The position numbers and the translations under genes are program-made. Positions 9,535 to 19,200 of a DNA stretch of 25,794 nt are shown here, one piece after another. Source of the stretch: Spirogloea muscicola (taxonomy: Eukaryota; Streptophyta; Zygnematophyceae; Spirogloeales; Spirogloeaceae); assembly GCA_009602725.1 (NCBI GenBank), contig WELB01000080.1:151685-177478 (forward strand), given 5' to 3'. Position 1 is the stretch's first letter. Each line of letters begins with the position of its first letter. The notes under the pieces are model-generated. The model was given only the letters and a program-made list of their open reading frames with translations. It was not told the DNA's origin and searched no databases.

Positions 9535-10620
9535 GCAATGAAGTATTCCGTGTACAAGAAAATAATGTAGGCCAAATGGCTAAGTCCAAAGGCAAGCACA
9601 TCTAAAGATCTACATGACCTACAGCAGATTGACCCGCTCAATAACCACGGGTCAAAACAGAAAGGTTACGAATCGATGCATGAACACTAGATGCCAGAAA
9701 CGGAGCCCTTCTGCCACCAACTAGAGCTCGCCCAGCTTTCTGCTGCAAGGCACTAGCCTGAGCACTCTGCAAACAGGCCGAAACTCGTCGTCGCAAGAGC
9801 GACAGATATGCAGCTGGCAAGCCCATTTCAGCCGGAAACACATCTGCACGTCGAGTGTAGCCTAGATTGGCAATGTTTTGAAGGAGAGTGTGAAAACGAG
9901 GACCCAGACAGCGATAGATATCGATTGCCGCTGGCAGGAGCTGATCGCATGGGGGGTAATCGGAGTAATGCCGCAGTTTTCTTTGTTCTGCACCGCCCAC
10001 TGCATGCCCAGCGATGTGTCGATGCTGGGCCCTTATATGCCTCCGTAACAACAACGTCGACCAGGGCCCGTGATCCTCTACCAGGTTACACGCCCACAAT
10101 GTCAAGTGTGCGGCGATGATGACGTCCCTGGGCGTCCGTGGTGATAGGCATGATATTGTTGACTTCTACAACCGCACGGTAGCCGGCGTCGCGCATCAAG
10201 CCCGCCAGGGCATGGCGAAGGAGGTTGTGAATGCCCACCATTCTGGTCCAGTGGGGCATCTCAGCATGTGAGTGGCGAGCACAGCACCCTCTGCACGGAA
10301 GCCGCACTCGCATCGGCGCACCCCAATCAGGCAGTTAGGTGGGAGGCCGAGGAAGAGTTGAAGTGATGTCCGAAAGGCCTCGGAGCTGATGCTGAAGGCG
10401 TTGGCGACGGGGGGAGAGGTGATCCAGTCAGTGGCACCAGGTGTGGCCAGAGAAGTAAGTCTTGCCAAGCTCCTTGGATTGTTCTGGCAGCCTCCTCAAC
10501 CTTCTGCGGCGTTCGTCTTCCACTGCCGTAACCAGTCTGGATTGTGCCCCTCTATCAGAAGCTTGGGCGAGGGCGGAGAATGGCGTGAGTAGGGGCAATG
10601 GCTTTGAGAGCATATGCACA
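9535..10620 (-). mobile_element. LINE, longest C-terminal copy with zinc-knuckle-like motif
   Basis: On the minus strand the end of a LINE polyprotein can be followed with frameshifts near 10465, 10230 and 10100. The order is RRRLRRLPEQSKEL, then ATPGATDWITSPPVANAFSI, LQLFLGLPPNCLIGVRRC, and the motif CECGFRAEGAVLATHMLRC (C-x-C-x11-H-x3-C). Next come RDAGYRAVVEVN and RRTLDIVGV, the putative strands after the RT of a LINE, followed by LLPAAIDIYRCLGPRF, LRRRVSACLQSAQASALQQK and the end LSVLTRGY with TGA at 9638-9640. The 3' untranslated tail extends to about 9535. The frameshifts make it a pseudo-element. The family resemblance is to LINE ORF2 C-termini from protists and plants. Confidence 0.75.
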
Positions 10621-10779
10621 AGGAATGTACAAGGTTGTAAAGCTCTCCGGCCCCTTCGGATCTTGTCTGTGCTTTTCAGGCTGGCCTCTCATAGCTGCAA
10701 GTAACTCCACCTTGCGTTGCTGACTCGGGGTTACTCAGGAGTAAGAGAAAAAGACTCTTCCAGTGTAAGGCATTGGCAG

Positions 10780-10930
10780 TGATCGGCCAGCCCACGAAGA
10801 ATGAACAGAGTGCGAAGGTGCCAAAAAAGCGCTAACGCAAACCACGACCTAAGTGGCAACTGGATGCTCAATGTCCCCTGCTGAGCAGCCGCAGGTTGGT
10901 GGTGGAGGGCTGACAACCAACACGTGCGAC
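10780..10930 (-). mobile_element. LINE 3' end fragment, second family
   Basis: The minus strand ends with TTNLRLLSRGH and a stop at 10868-10870, matching the LRLLSRGY terminus. It continues into a tail containing GCGCTTTTTTGGCACC, TCGCACTCTGTTCATTC and a decayed GGGCTGG half-hairpin near 10788. Only about 15 codons of the LINE remain before similarity is lost. Confidence 0.5.
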
Positions 10931-11818
10931 ACTAGACAGGCGTGCATGAGTTTCCAACGCACTGATGTTTTTCAGCTCATCATTTACGGTAAGATTCTTG
11001 CAAATGTGCACATACTGCATGCCATCACGGAAAACCTTACATGATATGAGCAATGTCAGCATGTAGTGTTCAGTCACAGTTGTCAACCACTTCATGACCT
11101 ACTGTCAAGCATTGATATGCCCAGGGCAAAACAATGGGCTGAACCTTGGTGGGCTGTTCCCTGGCCCTTTGCTGTAAGCATTGTCCATGAATGTTCAGCT
11201 GAATTTGCAACATGATTACTGATTAGTCTAGGACTGACAGATTAATCTGCTCCAGAGAAGAAAGTCATATGGCTCCCTAGATGCTTGCATGAAATGACCA
11301 TGTAACCTACCATAAACCCCAAAGCACGTTGAAGTTACAAGGAATGCGAGCTTGATAAAGGACATGTAAGAGCAGGCAACTTTCAGAGCACCCAATTCAC
11401 AAATGGAAGTGCAGAGCATCTAAGCACGAGACTCAATACATCAAGGAGAGAGAGTCCAACCATATCAGGCCTACAGGGAGATATGAGAGTGACCAAAATT
11501 GCATCTTCGATTCTGGGTCACCAAGGCCATGCAAGCTGAACTAATAGCATCAGCGCAGGAATCTCCCACCCCGTGCAGACATTCTGCTTTTGAGCCTCAG
11601 TGAAGGGGGCACATCTCTGCCGCGTATGACGTCAATATTAGCAAGTAAAAGGACCCGTGACTACAATATCTGTATGTCAGGCATTGAAGGAAACTTGTGA
11701 CCAGATTTCAAAGGTGCAAATGAGAGTCAGAGGGACTTGATGTGATCGTACATAAGGAAAAGGCAAAGGCCAATTGGCCACTTGCACGTTCATAACCCTG
11801 TACCTAATTGCTTTTCTT
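10931..11818. other. Intergenic stretch, nothing recognised
   Basis: I found no gene-like reading frame, RNA gene or known repeat. The part nearest 11818 is presumably the 3' untranslated and terminator region of the acyl carrier protein gene. No obvious polyadenylation signal was identified. Confidence 0.4.
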
Positions 11819-12860
11819 TCATGCAGACCCTCCATCTAGACGAGTCTGAATCAAATCTGCAGCATCCTGCACAGTCTGGATCTTATCATTGTTCTGTTCC
11901 TCCTCTTCCAAGGAGATATCAAATTGCTCCTCAAGTGCCATCATAATTTCTACCTGTACACCAGATGAAATTCAATAGGAGCAGGTCAACCTACATGCAC
12001 ATGAGTATGCAGCACGTAATTGCTGAGGGTTACACAAGATACGCCCCTTCAGTCATCGAAAAATAGGGCCTGCCAGTCCAGAGAAATAATAAAGATGTGT
12101 GGCTAGATTTATTGCAATTGACATTGAGGTCCTGCAGTTTACCGTGTCAAGAGAGTCAGCACCGAGTTCTGTGAACTTCTTATCTGGCGTGATCTCCTCT
12201 CCTTCTTTCAGAGATAGGTGCGACTTGATGACCTTACACACAAGATCAACTGTCTGTGGCGAGGCCTGCCGAAATCACCAAGAAAAGGTGCACAAAAGTC
12301 ACCAACTGCTTCCACACCGTATAGTACTCGTTTCCGCAATGTCTCCAAAGTAGAGCAGCAACAAGAGATGCAGGCATCCATAAGCCATGTGCAGGACTGG
12401 CCACATGCACTTGAACAGCTTCTGACCAATGAGGCGACCAGCAGCTGCTGCAGATCGTAGCAAGCACCCATAGAACCGAGATCCTACCGCTGCTGAAACG
12501 CTGAGGGTGGTCGCGCGCCTGGCAGTAATGACACCCGCAGGCCTCCTCAATGCGAGGCATGGGCAAACTCGGAGGCCAGCACTGACAGTGACCTGCTACA
12601 AGAAGTAGGCACAACAATCAGCTTCTCCCAGACATTCACAGATGAACAGCGTCTCCTCGAGCTGGACCCGAGGATGTCCAGACGCGCTGAGGAGCCGTGG
12701 ACGACCTCATGGGTCAGCAGTTCAGGCGGGCAGGTAGATGGCGACGCCCAGCGGCGGCCAAGAAACGGGGCCTGCGACGGACCTGCTTCCGGAGGGCCCG
12801 GGGGACAGTCGTGGCGGCGGCGGCGGCGGCGACGGCGGCGGCGGCGGCGGCGGCGGCCAT
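11819..12860 (-). CDS. Acyl carrier protein precursor, plastid type II fatty-acid synthase
   Basis: ACP holds the growing acyl chain on a 4'-phosphopantetheine arm during plastid fatty-acid synthesis. Four exons, all phase 0, join in frame: 12860-12783, 12592-12488, 12253-12143 and 11953-11819 (TGA), giving 142 residues. Exon 1 starts at ATG 12858-12860 in a GCCGCCATGGCC context and encodes an Ala-rich start. Exons 1-2 (residues 1-61, Arg/Ser/Ala-rich, few acids) form the chloroplast transit peptide. The mature part begins near [15 protein letters not shown], with the attachment site GADSLDT (Ser95) followed by [19 protein letters not shown]. The DSL motif and helix II sequence match plastid ACPs. 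The end is [15 protein letters not shown]. The first donor (CAG|GTCCGT) is atypical, so the exon 1 to exon 2 join is slightly less certain than the rest. Confidence 0.93.
12812..12857. repeat. CGG/GCC trinucleotide tract inside ACP exon 1
   Basis: This is a near-perfect CGG run on the plus strand, with one GAC interruption. On the minus strand it encodes the polyalanine start of the ACP transit peptide immediately after the ATG. Confidence 0.85.
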
Positions 12861-13420
12861 GGCGGCAGGTGGAGGCGCTGCGGATTTTAGGGCCTGGAGC
12901 TGCGGTGAGGGACTGAGGGCAAATAACACAGGCGTTGGCCCAGGCGGGGGAAGTGGGGGGGGAGGGGGGAGGTGGAGCCCCTGGGCGAGGGACCTGGTAA
13001 GCGAGAGAGCCCGATCTGGAGAGGGGGGGAGGCCCGTAAAGGATGTGCGCCATTCGCGGATTGCCACAGCGGACGGCCCGCCGCGGCTGGGGGACTCATC
13101 GGACGGCCCGCGGCGGCCGCCGTGCCGCCACCTGGCGCCCGGCCGTCCGTTGGGCCGTCCGGGCCGCGGGTGCAGGGGGGGGGGTGGGGCCGTTGGTGGC
13201 CACCGGTGAGTTCCCGCCCAACTGGGGCTCTGACGGCGTGACGGGACTCTTCCAACCGGACGGGACCCGGGGTCCCATTCTCTCCTCTCTACATGGAAGA
13301 AAGTGGCCGCCCATAGAGAGAGAAGGCGCGCGGGGCGCATGAATTGAAAGGGAGGCCAATTCAAGCCAATACATTGTTCAGGCAGAGTCGAGTGCAGACT
13401 AAACAATGCTATATAATACG
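12861..13420 (-). promoter_or_regulatory. GC-rich upstream region of the ACP gene
   Basis: This GC-rich sequence upstream of the ACP start contains G-runs at 12951-12971 and 13177-13186 and repeated GGACGGCCCG-like motifs (13070, 13101). It probably contains the promoter and 5' untranslated region. No TATA or CCAAT box is obvious. The right part (13280-13330) has ATGGAAGAAAGTGGCCGCCC, similar to the GGGCGAGCACTTTCTTC text of the LINE tails, so the repeat island starts there. Confidence 0.3.
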
Positions 13421-13450
13421 GAGACCTAATCTAAGGTACCTAAGATGACA

Positions 13451-13546
13451 TTAGTACCCACGGGTGAGCACAAACAAATCTGACAAGCTAACTTGGGGAG
13501 CTGGAGCGCCGCCACGAAAGCCGGAGGCCTGACTTAGAGCGCGCCC
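13451..13546 (-). mobile_element. LINE C-terminal stub next to an assembly gap
   Basis: About 31 codons on the minus strand (GRALSQASGFRGGAPAPQVS, then LSDLFVLTRGY and TAA at 13451-13453) match the LINE C-terminus. The upstream part is replaced by an N and a poly-A run. Confidence 0.65.
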
Positions 13547-13658
<112 letters not shown>

Positions 13659-13666
13659 GATCTACT

Positions 13667-13700
<34 letters not shown>
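13667..13700. repeat. CGG trinucleotide tract not attached to a recognised gene
   Basis: About eleven CGG units end in GGAGGCGG. The other tracts in this window all mark gene 5' ends, but here no gene follows on either side. It may be the 5' end of a gene or element lost in the adjacent gap. Confidence 0.7.
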
Positions 13701-13855
13701 AGGCGGGGGACGGGACGCGCAGCGAGCGCGGCCGTCGCTCGTTCTGCGTTCCGTCGGCGCGCCGTCGAGCGGCGACGGTGCCTGGCTCCGCGCTTGACGG
13801 CGCGTGGCCGAGAAGTCCTTTCTGACTCGGGAAAAGCTCTGACCAACGAGCCTTA

Positions 13856-14273
13856 GGGCCTGTTTACACTTGGTCAGGTCGTGACGATCTCATTGAGCTC
13901 CCCGTCAGAGGAGTGGTCGCGGCCACGGAGGCCGAGGCCGCCTGCACGTGCGGACGTGTACATGACATTTCGTGGAATTGGGGGGGGGGCGGTGCCAACT
14001 GTTTCTTTTCGGGCGGGTCCGCGGGGGGAGGGGGGGGGTGGTCAAAATCGGGCCCCTCCTCGGGAGGAGGGCCCGATTTTGAGCGCCCTCGTGGCACACG
14101 GCGCCGTTTCCTCCCGTAACGGGGGGCGAAAGTTGTCCTGGTGAGCGTCCGATGTGGCGCCGTCGTGGCGGTGACCACGACCGGGCGCGCAAGGTTGTAA
14201 AAAGCCGTTCGTTCCATACAACGCGCGACACGTACCCCTCGATGCGACCACCCGACCAAGTGGAAACAGGCCC
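13856..14273. mobile_element. MITE with PIF/Harbinger-like terminal inverted repeats
   Basis: Left end GGGCCTGTTTACACTTGG and reverse-complemented right end GGGCCTGTTTCCACTTGG are inverted repeats that differ at one position over 18 bases and continue with weaker similarity (TCAGG/TCGGG). Length is 418 bp. The flanks are TTA on the left and CTA on the right, a one-mismatch version of the 3-bp TWA-like target duplication of PIF/Harbinger elements. GGGCCTGTTT is also typical of that superfamily's ends. No transposase is encoded, so it is non-autonomous. The interior has long G-runs and a 41-bp hairpin. Confidence 0.7.
14042..14082. repeat. 41-bp near-perfect hairpin inside the MITE
   Basis: Arms TCAAAATCGGGCCC and GGGCCCGATTTTGA are perfectly complementary (14 bp). 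A further TCCT/AGGA stem closes on a CGGG loop with one unpaired C. It is a foldback sequence that probably arose during MITE formation. Confidence 0.8.
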
Positions 14274-14578
14274 CTATGCATGTGCTCACTCGGGGATATT
14301 AGAGTCCCCCTTTGCGCGCCTTCTCTCTTTGCTAGCTCACCACCCCGTAACAGGACGTTTATAAGGCTAAAATTGGCCTCTTTCAATGTCATGCGCACCG
14401 CGTGCCTTCCTCTCTTCTGTGGCTCAGTGTAGTCATGGAACACCGTCTGTATGAGAAGAAACACCCTCTGTAAGCACCTGGCTGGCTTTTACAGCCGCTC
14501 TGTTTATCTATGCAGCCGCTTTCTTCTGGGGGCAACCAACCGCCCCCGCCTTGCCCGCTCTCCCAGCAGATCTTTAGA

Positions 14579-14645
14579 TGTGCTTGCCTTGTACTTGGCC
14601 ATTTGGCCTACATTTGTTTCTAATACACGGAATTCTTTCCCAGCC
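14579..14645 (+). repeat. LINE 3' untranslated fragment, first family
   Basis: The sequence TGTGCTTGCCTTGTACTTGG, then CCATTTGGCCTACATTTGTT, matches 9160-9206 and the reverse complement of 1585-1625 and 9560-9605. No coding part is attached. It runs into a GGGCTGG-type unit (CCCAGCCACCAGTTATTTTG). Confidence 0.6.
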
Positions 14646-15120
14646 ACCAGTTATTTTGGCCGCGCTTTCTCCTCAAAGAAAGTGCCCGCTCCCCTATCCT
14701 CAATGGGCGAGCTCTTTCTCTAAAGAAAATGGCTCCCTCCATGAGACTCTTCAGGGCGACGCTTTTCCGCCCTCTAGTTAAGTTTGACTAGCACTTAAAT
14801 GACTAGAGGTTATGGAGAGCAGAGCAAGCGCGGCCAGATTGACTGGTGGCTGGGAAAGGCCAGCCCAAAAGAATGGACAAAGTCTGAGAGAGCCCACTTG
14901 CTGACGTCTTGGGGACTAGTATCCTGCTCTTTGCGCCATCCGGCCCTTTCACCATTCCTTTGGGCTGGCCTTTCCCAGCCACCAGTCAATCTGGTCGCGC
15001 TTCCTTTCTTTGGGCTGGCCTCTCGCAGCCACCAGTCAATCTGGCCGCGCTTTCTTTCAGACCTTGTCCGTTCCTTTTGGGCTGGCCTCTCACAGCCTTT
15101 GCGCCCATTGGGAGAGCCAC
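14646..15120. repeat. Cluster of GGGCTGG hairpin repeats, partly tandem, partly inverted
   Basis: Hairpins lie at 14848-14866 (minus orientation), 14962-14980, 15022-15040 and 15079-15097 (plus orientation). The three plus units are spaced about 57-60 bp apart. The segment 14828-14876 is the near-exact reverse complement of 14952-15000, so the cluster is one large imperfect palindrome with a spacer of about 75 bp. The accompanying text (CCACCAGTCAATCTGGCCGC) is shared with 8655-8710. Confidence 0.7.
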
Positions 15121-15186
15121 TTTCTCACAGCAACTGCTGTCAATTTGAAAGAGCTGTTTTCTTCCGAAGGGGCGAGGGCTGTTGAG

Positions 15187-15232
15187 AGATTTGAAAGAAA
15201 GGAAGAAAGGAAGCAAGGAAGAAACAGATCTT
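15187..15232 (+). repeat. Purine-rich GAAA/GGAA microsatellite
   Basis: This is an imperfect run of GAAA and GGAA units on the plus strand, with no coding potential. Confidence 0.6.
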
Positions 15233-15426
15233 CTGATGTGAGCTAATGGCTGAAAAAGGCCCGCTCAGTAGTGATGATAAGCAAGGTCCAAAGGTTCGAA
15301 AAGCACTAAAGCCACACAGGCGACATCCTGAACCCTTTCAGTACAAAACCCTATCTCACAAACAAAACATCCCTCGTCGTCGTCCTCACATCGGACTGAG
15401 GACTAGGACATGTCTAAACTCATGTC

Positions 15427-16097
15427 TTAGACAAGCCCGAACCCTACCTTGCCTTCGCCCCTGTTGAACCCCTTTCCTCGTCGTCCCTGTACTTCTTGGG
15501 CTTGCCAGATCCGAGCATTGCTCCTGACATTGCTCCTGCTCCTTTGCGAATTGTAGCCAGCCATGGGCGACCCTGCCAGGCTGGTTGGACCCCCTGTTTG
15601 CAGGAGCTCATTCAGCTTGTCTTGACAGCAGCGGCAGTGCTTTGCGTCCCCTCCTCTCAGCTTCCAGAAAGGCACTGATTCCTACAGCCAAAAGCAGTTT
15701 CTCCTGAGACTGGAGGGCCCCCAAGCTAACGTTGTCATGAGTGCAGACATTGATGTGCAGCTCGGCGACTGTGGGGGCACCTGACCTCCTTGGTCGCCCA
15801 AAACCATTGGCCTCTCAAAAGGACCTCTTTGTCAGAACCATTTGCCCTCCCTTGAAGCAGCTGTCATGGCTCTCCACACAGCTGCCCGTCCATTAAGCCT
15901 CTAAGAATCCTTGGAACACTGTCAAGTACGAGCTGCTCCGGATGGGCAATCCCCTTGAGTGGCCGGCCGCCGTACTGAGTATCGTGCCGTGAGGGCTCCT
16001 TAAAAAAGTGCAGTGCCCCTTGATATTCTGACCAAGTAACAATGCAGTGGGCCCAGTGTGCCTTGGCCAACTGCCTGCGCACCTTGCTCAGTACCAA
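15427..16097 (-). pseudogene. Unidentified coding remnants
   Basis: Two separate minus-strand frames look protein-like. 16097-15864 reads LVLSKVRRQLAKAHWAHC, IVTWSEYQGALHFFKEPSRH and GGRPLKGIAHPEQLVLDS, and is preceded by a pyrimidine-TTTTAG acceptor-like site. Further along, 15780-15620 reads AELHINVCTHDNVSLGALQS and KLLLAVGISAFLEAERRG before a stop. The HPE and KEPS motifs faintly recall uncharacterised algal transposon-associated proteins, but I cannot name a family. No start codon, partner exons or intact frame connects the pieces. It could be a decayed mobile-element gene or exons of an unrecognised gene. Confidence 0.25.
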
Positions 16098-16284
16098 CGC
16101 GGTCTTGGGCGACTAAAAGACTTAACTTCTGCTCTGTTCCATGTTCTGACCTGACTCATGCAAGCCCGTAGCGACTCACTGCCCCTCTTTGCCCTGCAGA
16201 GCCCCCCCAGAACGACTGCAATATCGTGCTGTAAGGACTACAGCACCTCCATGTGCCAAGTAAGAACCACCTTGTCAAAGAATA

Positions 16285-19200
16285 TCAGAAGCGCTTTCTC
16301 TTTATTCTGAATATCCTGTCTCTGCGCAACCAGACAAAAACGCCTCCAAAGCCTGCCAGTGCAAATCCAAGTAAGGAAATCCAAGGAATAGGTGGATCCT
16401 GCAAAGAAGATGTAGGCGCTCAGCATTTGCCTTCAGCATATCGGCAAAGTCCCCTTCAAAACAGTGCATGTGAAGAAGGTGCTCTGCTGTCTGACGTGAA
16501 CGATACCTGCTGTTTCCACCACATTGCCTGATGACACCACTATCTACTACATCGTTCAGGCCTATATACAACATCAGTTAGGCAAAACGACTACCACAGA
16601 GAATCTAGATTGATGTTGGTATGGAGGCCTTACAGAGAAGCAAGTGAGCTGGGTGTGGACATCTGCTGCAGATTGCTGCAGAAGGATGTGAAGTGCATCC
16701 AGATCATGGCGCACTGAGCGAAGGTAGAAGTAGGCAACATCGAAGTTCAGGATGGACAAGGAGGCTGTCGCCTTTAGGAGCTTGTGATGAACCACATTCC
16801 ACCGCTGTGTGAATTCAACACGCTTATGGGGCCTCAGAAGCACCTCCTCACCACCATACGCCTGCCAAAAAGGTAGGGTATCTGCGTTTCGCGGATTTAA
16901 GGAGATCTCTACAAGATACTATATGAGGACAGCAACAGCACAAGCTGGACGATCAGGAAGCCTCCAAGTTTCACTAGCAGCCTGAGCTAGACACTTCTGC
17001 ATCATCAACAAGATGAGGCAAGAGGGACCTCTACCACCAGTCCACAAATGCATGTTGAGCAACCGTCAATCATCATTCCTCTGGCCCACATTGACTCTTA
17101 TCTCTATGCCAAGGCTGACAATGACATTAGCCAGGCATCAAGTAGCTCATCATACCTTCACAGCGATGAGTGTGTCAGAGACATCGCTGACGGTCTGGTT
17201 GAGCAGAGTGTACAGCTGATTGCGTAAAGCGGCATCTCGCTGGACAAAGGTGAGGCTCGACAGGTCTCCTATGGGTGAGAATGGTGTCTGACCAAGTGCC
17301 CACCTGTAGTCATCGATTGTTCGATTATGCACCTCGCTCCATATTGTGTGCCTGCACCGTACTTAAGGAGCAAAACCTTCTGAAGGATGCTGCAATTTGT
17401 GTTGAATGTCCATACATATGCTGAGGTGAGTAAAGGTGAGCCTGAGTGAAGGCACTGCCAAAGGATACGTTGGGGAAACACCCCAACCAGATTGAAGAAT
17501 AGCTGCAAGCACTGGTCTAGTCACATCTCCAACGTCCATATTGACTTCCTTGCCATTGCATCTGAGATGAGCATGGGGACAGAGGAACAGTCCAGGAACA
17601 TTAGAATGATCGAAAAGTGTTGTCCTTACTCATGTATGAAGTGCCCTGAACAAAAACACCGCACATTTTGTGAACTGACAAGTCCAACAATGTACCATGT
17701 GTGCAGCTTTATGCTCTCACTCAAAGTATGTCGAGACGTTTGCTGGCTTTGTGCGCACTGCAATGACCATGTCATCAAACGCCACAGCCTGCAGCACACT
17801 TAGAGCTTGCTTGTAAGTATGTCAGGGTATAAAGATCCAGACAGACAGAACCAGAACATTACTAAATACTGCTCTTGGATGATGGCAAAAATGTCATGCA
17901 ATACCAGGAGTGCCAAATGGGTGTCAGATGCTACCTGTTCTGTGTGATCCAGTAGCAGGGGATAATCCCCGTCAAAATCAAAGAGGAAGACAGGTATGAC
18001 TCGCCCGCTTTCAGGAATTTCAGCCCTCAAGTAAAGTGGGTCATCAATGTGACCTGAGCCTGCAGGGTGATACAACGTCAGATGAGCATCTGAAACTGCA
18101 GTTGCAAAGCCACTGAGCCCCTACTGAAGCAGGGAACAACTGCGAGGATGAACGTATCATGCAACCAGGCCTTTCTGCAGAGCTTGTCCAATTAAGAGCC
18201 GAGCAGACCAGTACTGTGCTACTATGTCATGTGATAGGATATGTCAGGATGCAATGTGATGCAGGAAGGTGCCTTACTCTTGATCTCAGGCCAAAAATCT
18301 GCTAAGAGGTCGTGGAGCTCTACAGAGTCTAGATAGTCATGTGTTTGTAGGTTTCCTTTCTCATCCAATTGACCTTCAGAGGACGTCTGCATGCAGAACG
18401 ATACAAACAAGAGAGGTGGATGCAGTTTACATGTCACCGAGGATTGCTGGCTTCCTTAAAGTCTGACTTCAGTAATACAAACTCTGCCCTGCTGTCTACA
18501 TGTGCTAACAGCTGGGTAAGATTTGGCAAGTGACTCTGCAAAAGTCAAATGTAGCCTATATGCATACCTTCAAAGCTCGGGAGTATGCAGCTGTACAGAA
18601 TGCGCAAGCAGAGAAGTGAAGTGAGTGGCCTTTGAATGCTATCCTTTGCCCAGGGAGCTTCATGATCCATCCAGGGAACTGCGCCATCATCTGCACTTGG
18701 CACCAACAGGTGTGGCCTTATTGTGCTGAGTGAGCTTAGCACAATGAGAGTGTGGAGTTGGCAATGGCTCAACGTCTGCACCAAGCTACCTAGGCAATAT
18801 GTCAGCAGAAAGAACAGTTTGCAAAGAAGTACACATAGCTATTTGTACCTCAGACTCTATTTGCCGCCAATCAATGATCGCAGAAACCTCTGGCAGGTCG
18901 ACGTCGCGCTCCTGCATTCGCACGAGGTGTATCTCCGTGTTGGTGAGGCTGGGAATTGGATAGTGGTACATTGGGGGGGAGAAGAGATGCTGTGTCACAC
19001 CCCAGATCGTAGATGCTAGATCTGCTTGAAAAGACTGCACAAGGACAACAGGCTCATTTGGTATGTCAGTCCCAGGCCGTCCGGAAATCCATACGGCAAA
19101 TGTTGAATAATTGCAATGTCTCTCTTAGCTTGATGAGAAAATCAGAAGAACAAGTAGAGACCGTCAAGACATTGGGCTATGGGTCGTGCTATGGTTGCAA

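Noticed and set aside
12697-13406. Overlapping long frames on both strands around the ACP 5' end
   Set aside because: High GC removes stop codons. Composition is Pro/Arg/Gly-rich with no domain, and they are shadows of ACP exon 1 and its promoter.
13856-14273. Palindromes considered as an origin or phage-type attachment site
   Set aside because: Terminal repeats and flanks fit a MITE better, and the context is a eukaryotic nuclear genome.
14952-15100. 60-bp spaced repeats considered as a CRISPR array
   Set aside because: Repeats and spacers are both conserved, there are only three units, and there is no cas gene. They are LINE-tail hairpin repeats.
15285-15310. GGTTCGAAA motif resembling a tRNA T-loop
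   Set aside because: No matching acceptor stem, D-arm or anticodon arm could be found upstream.
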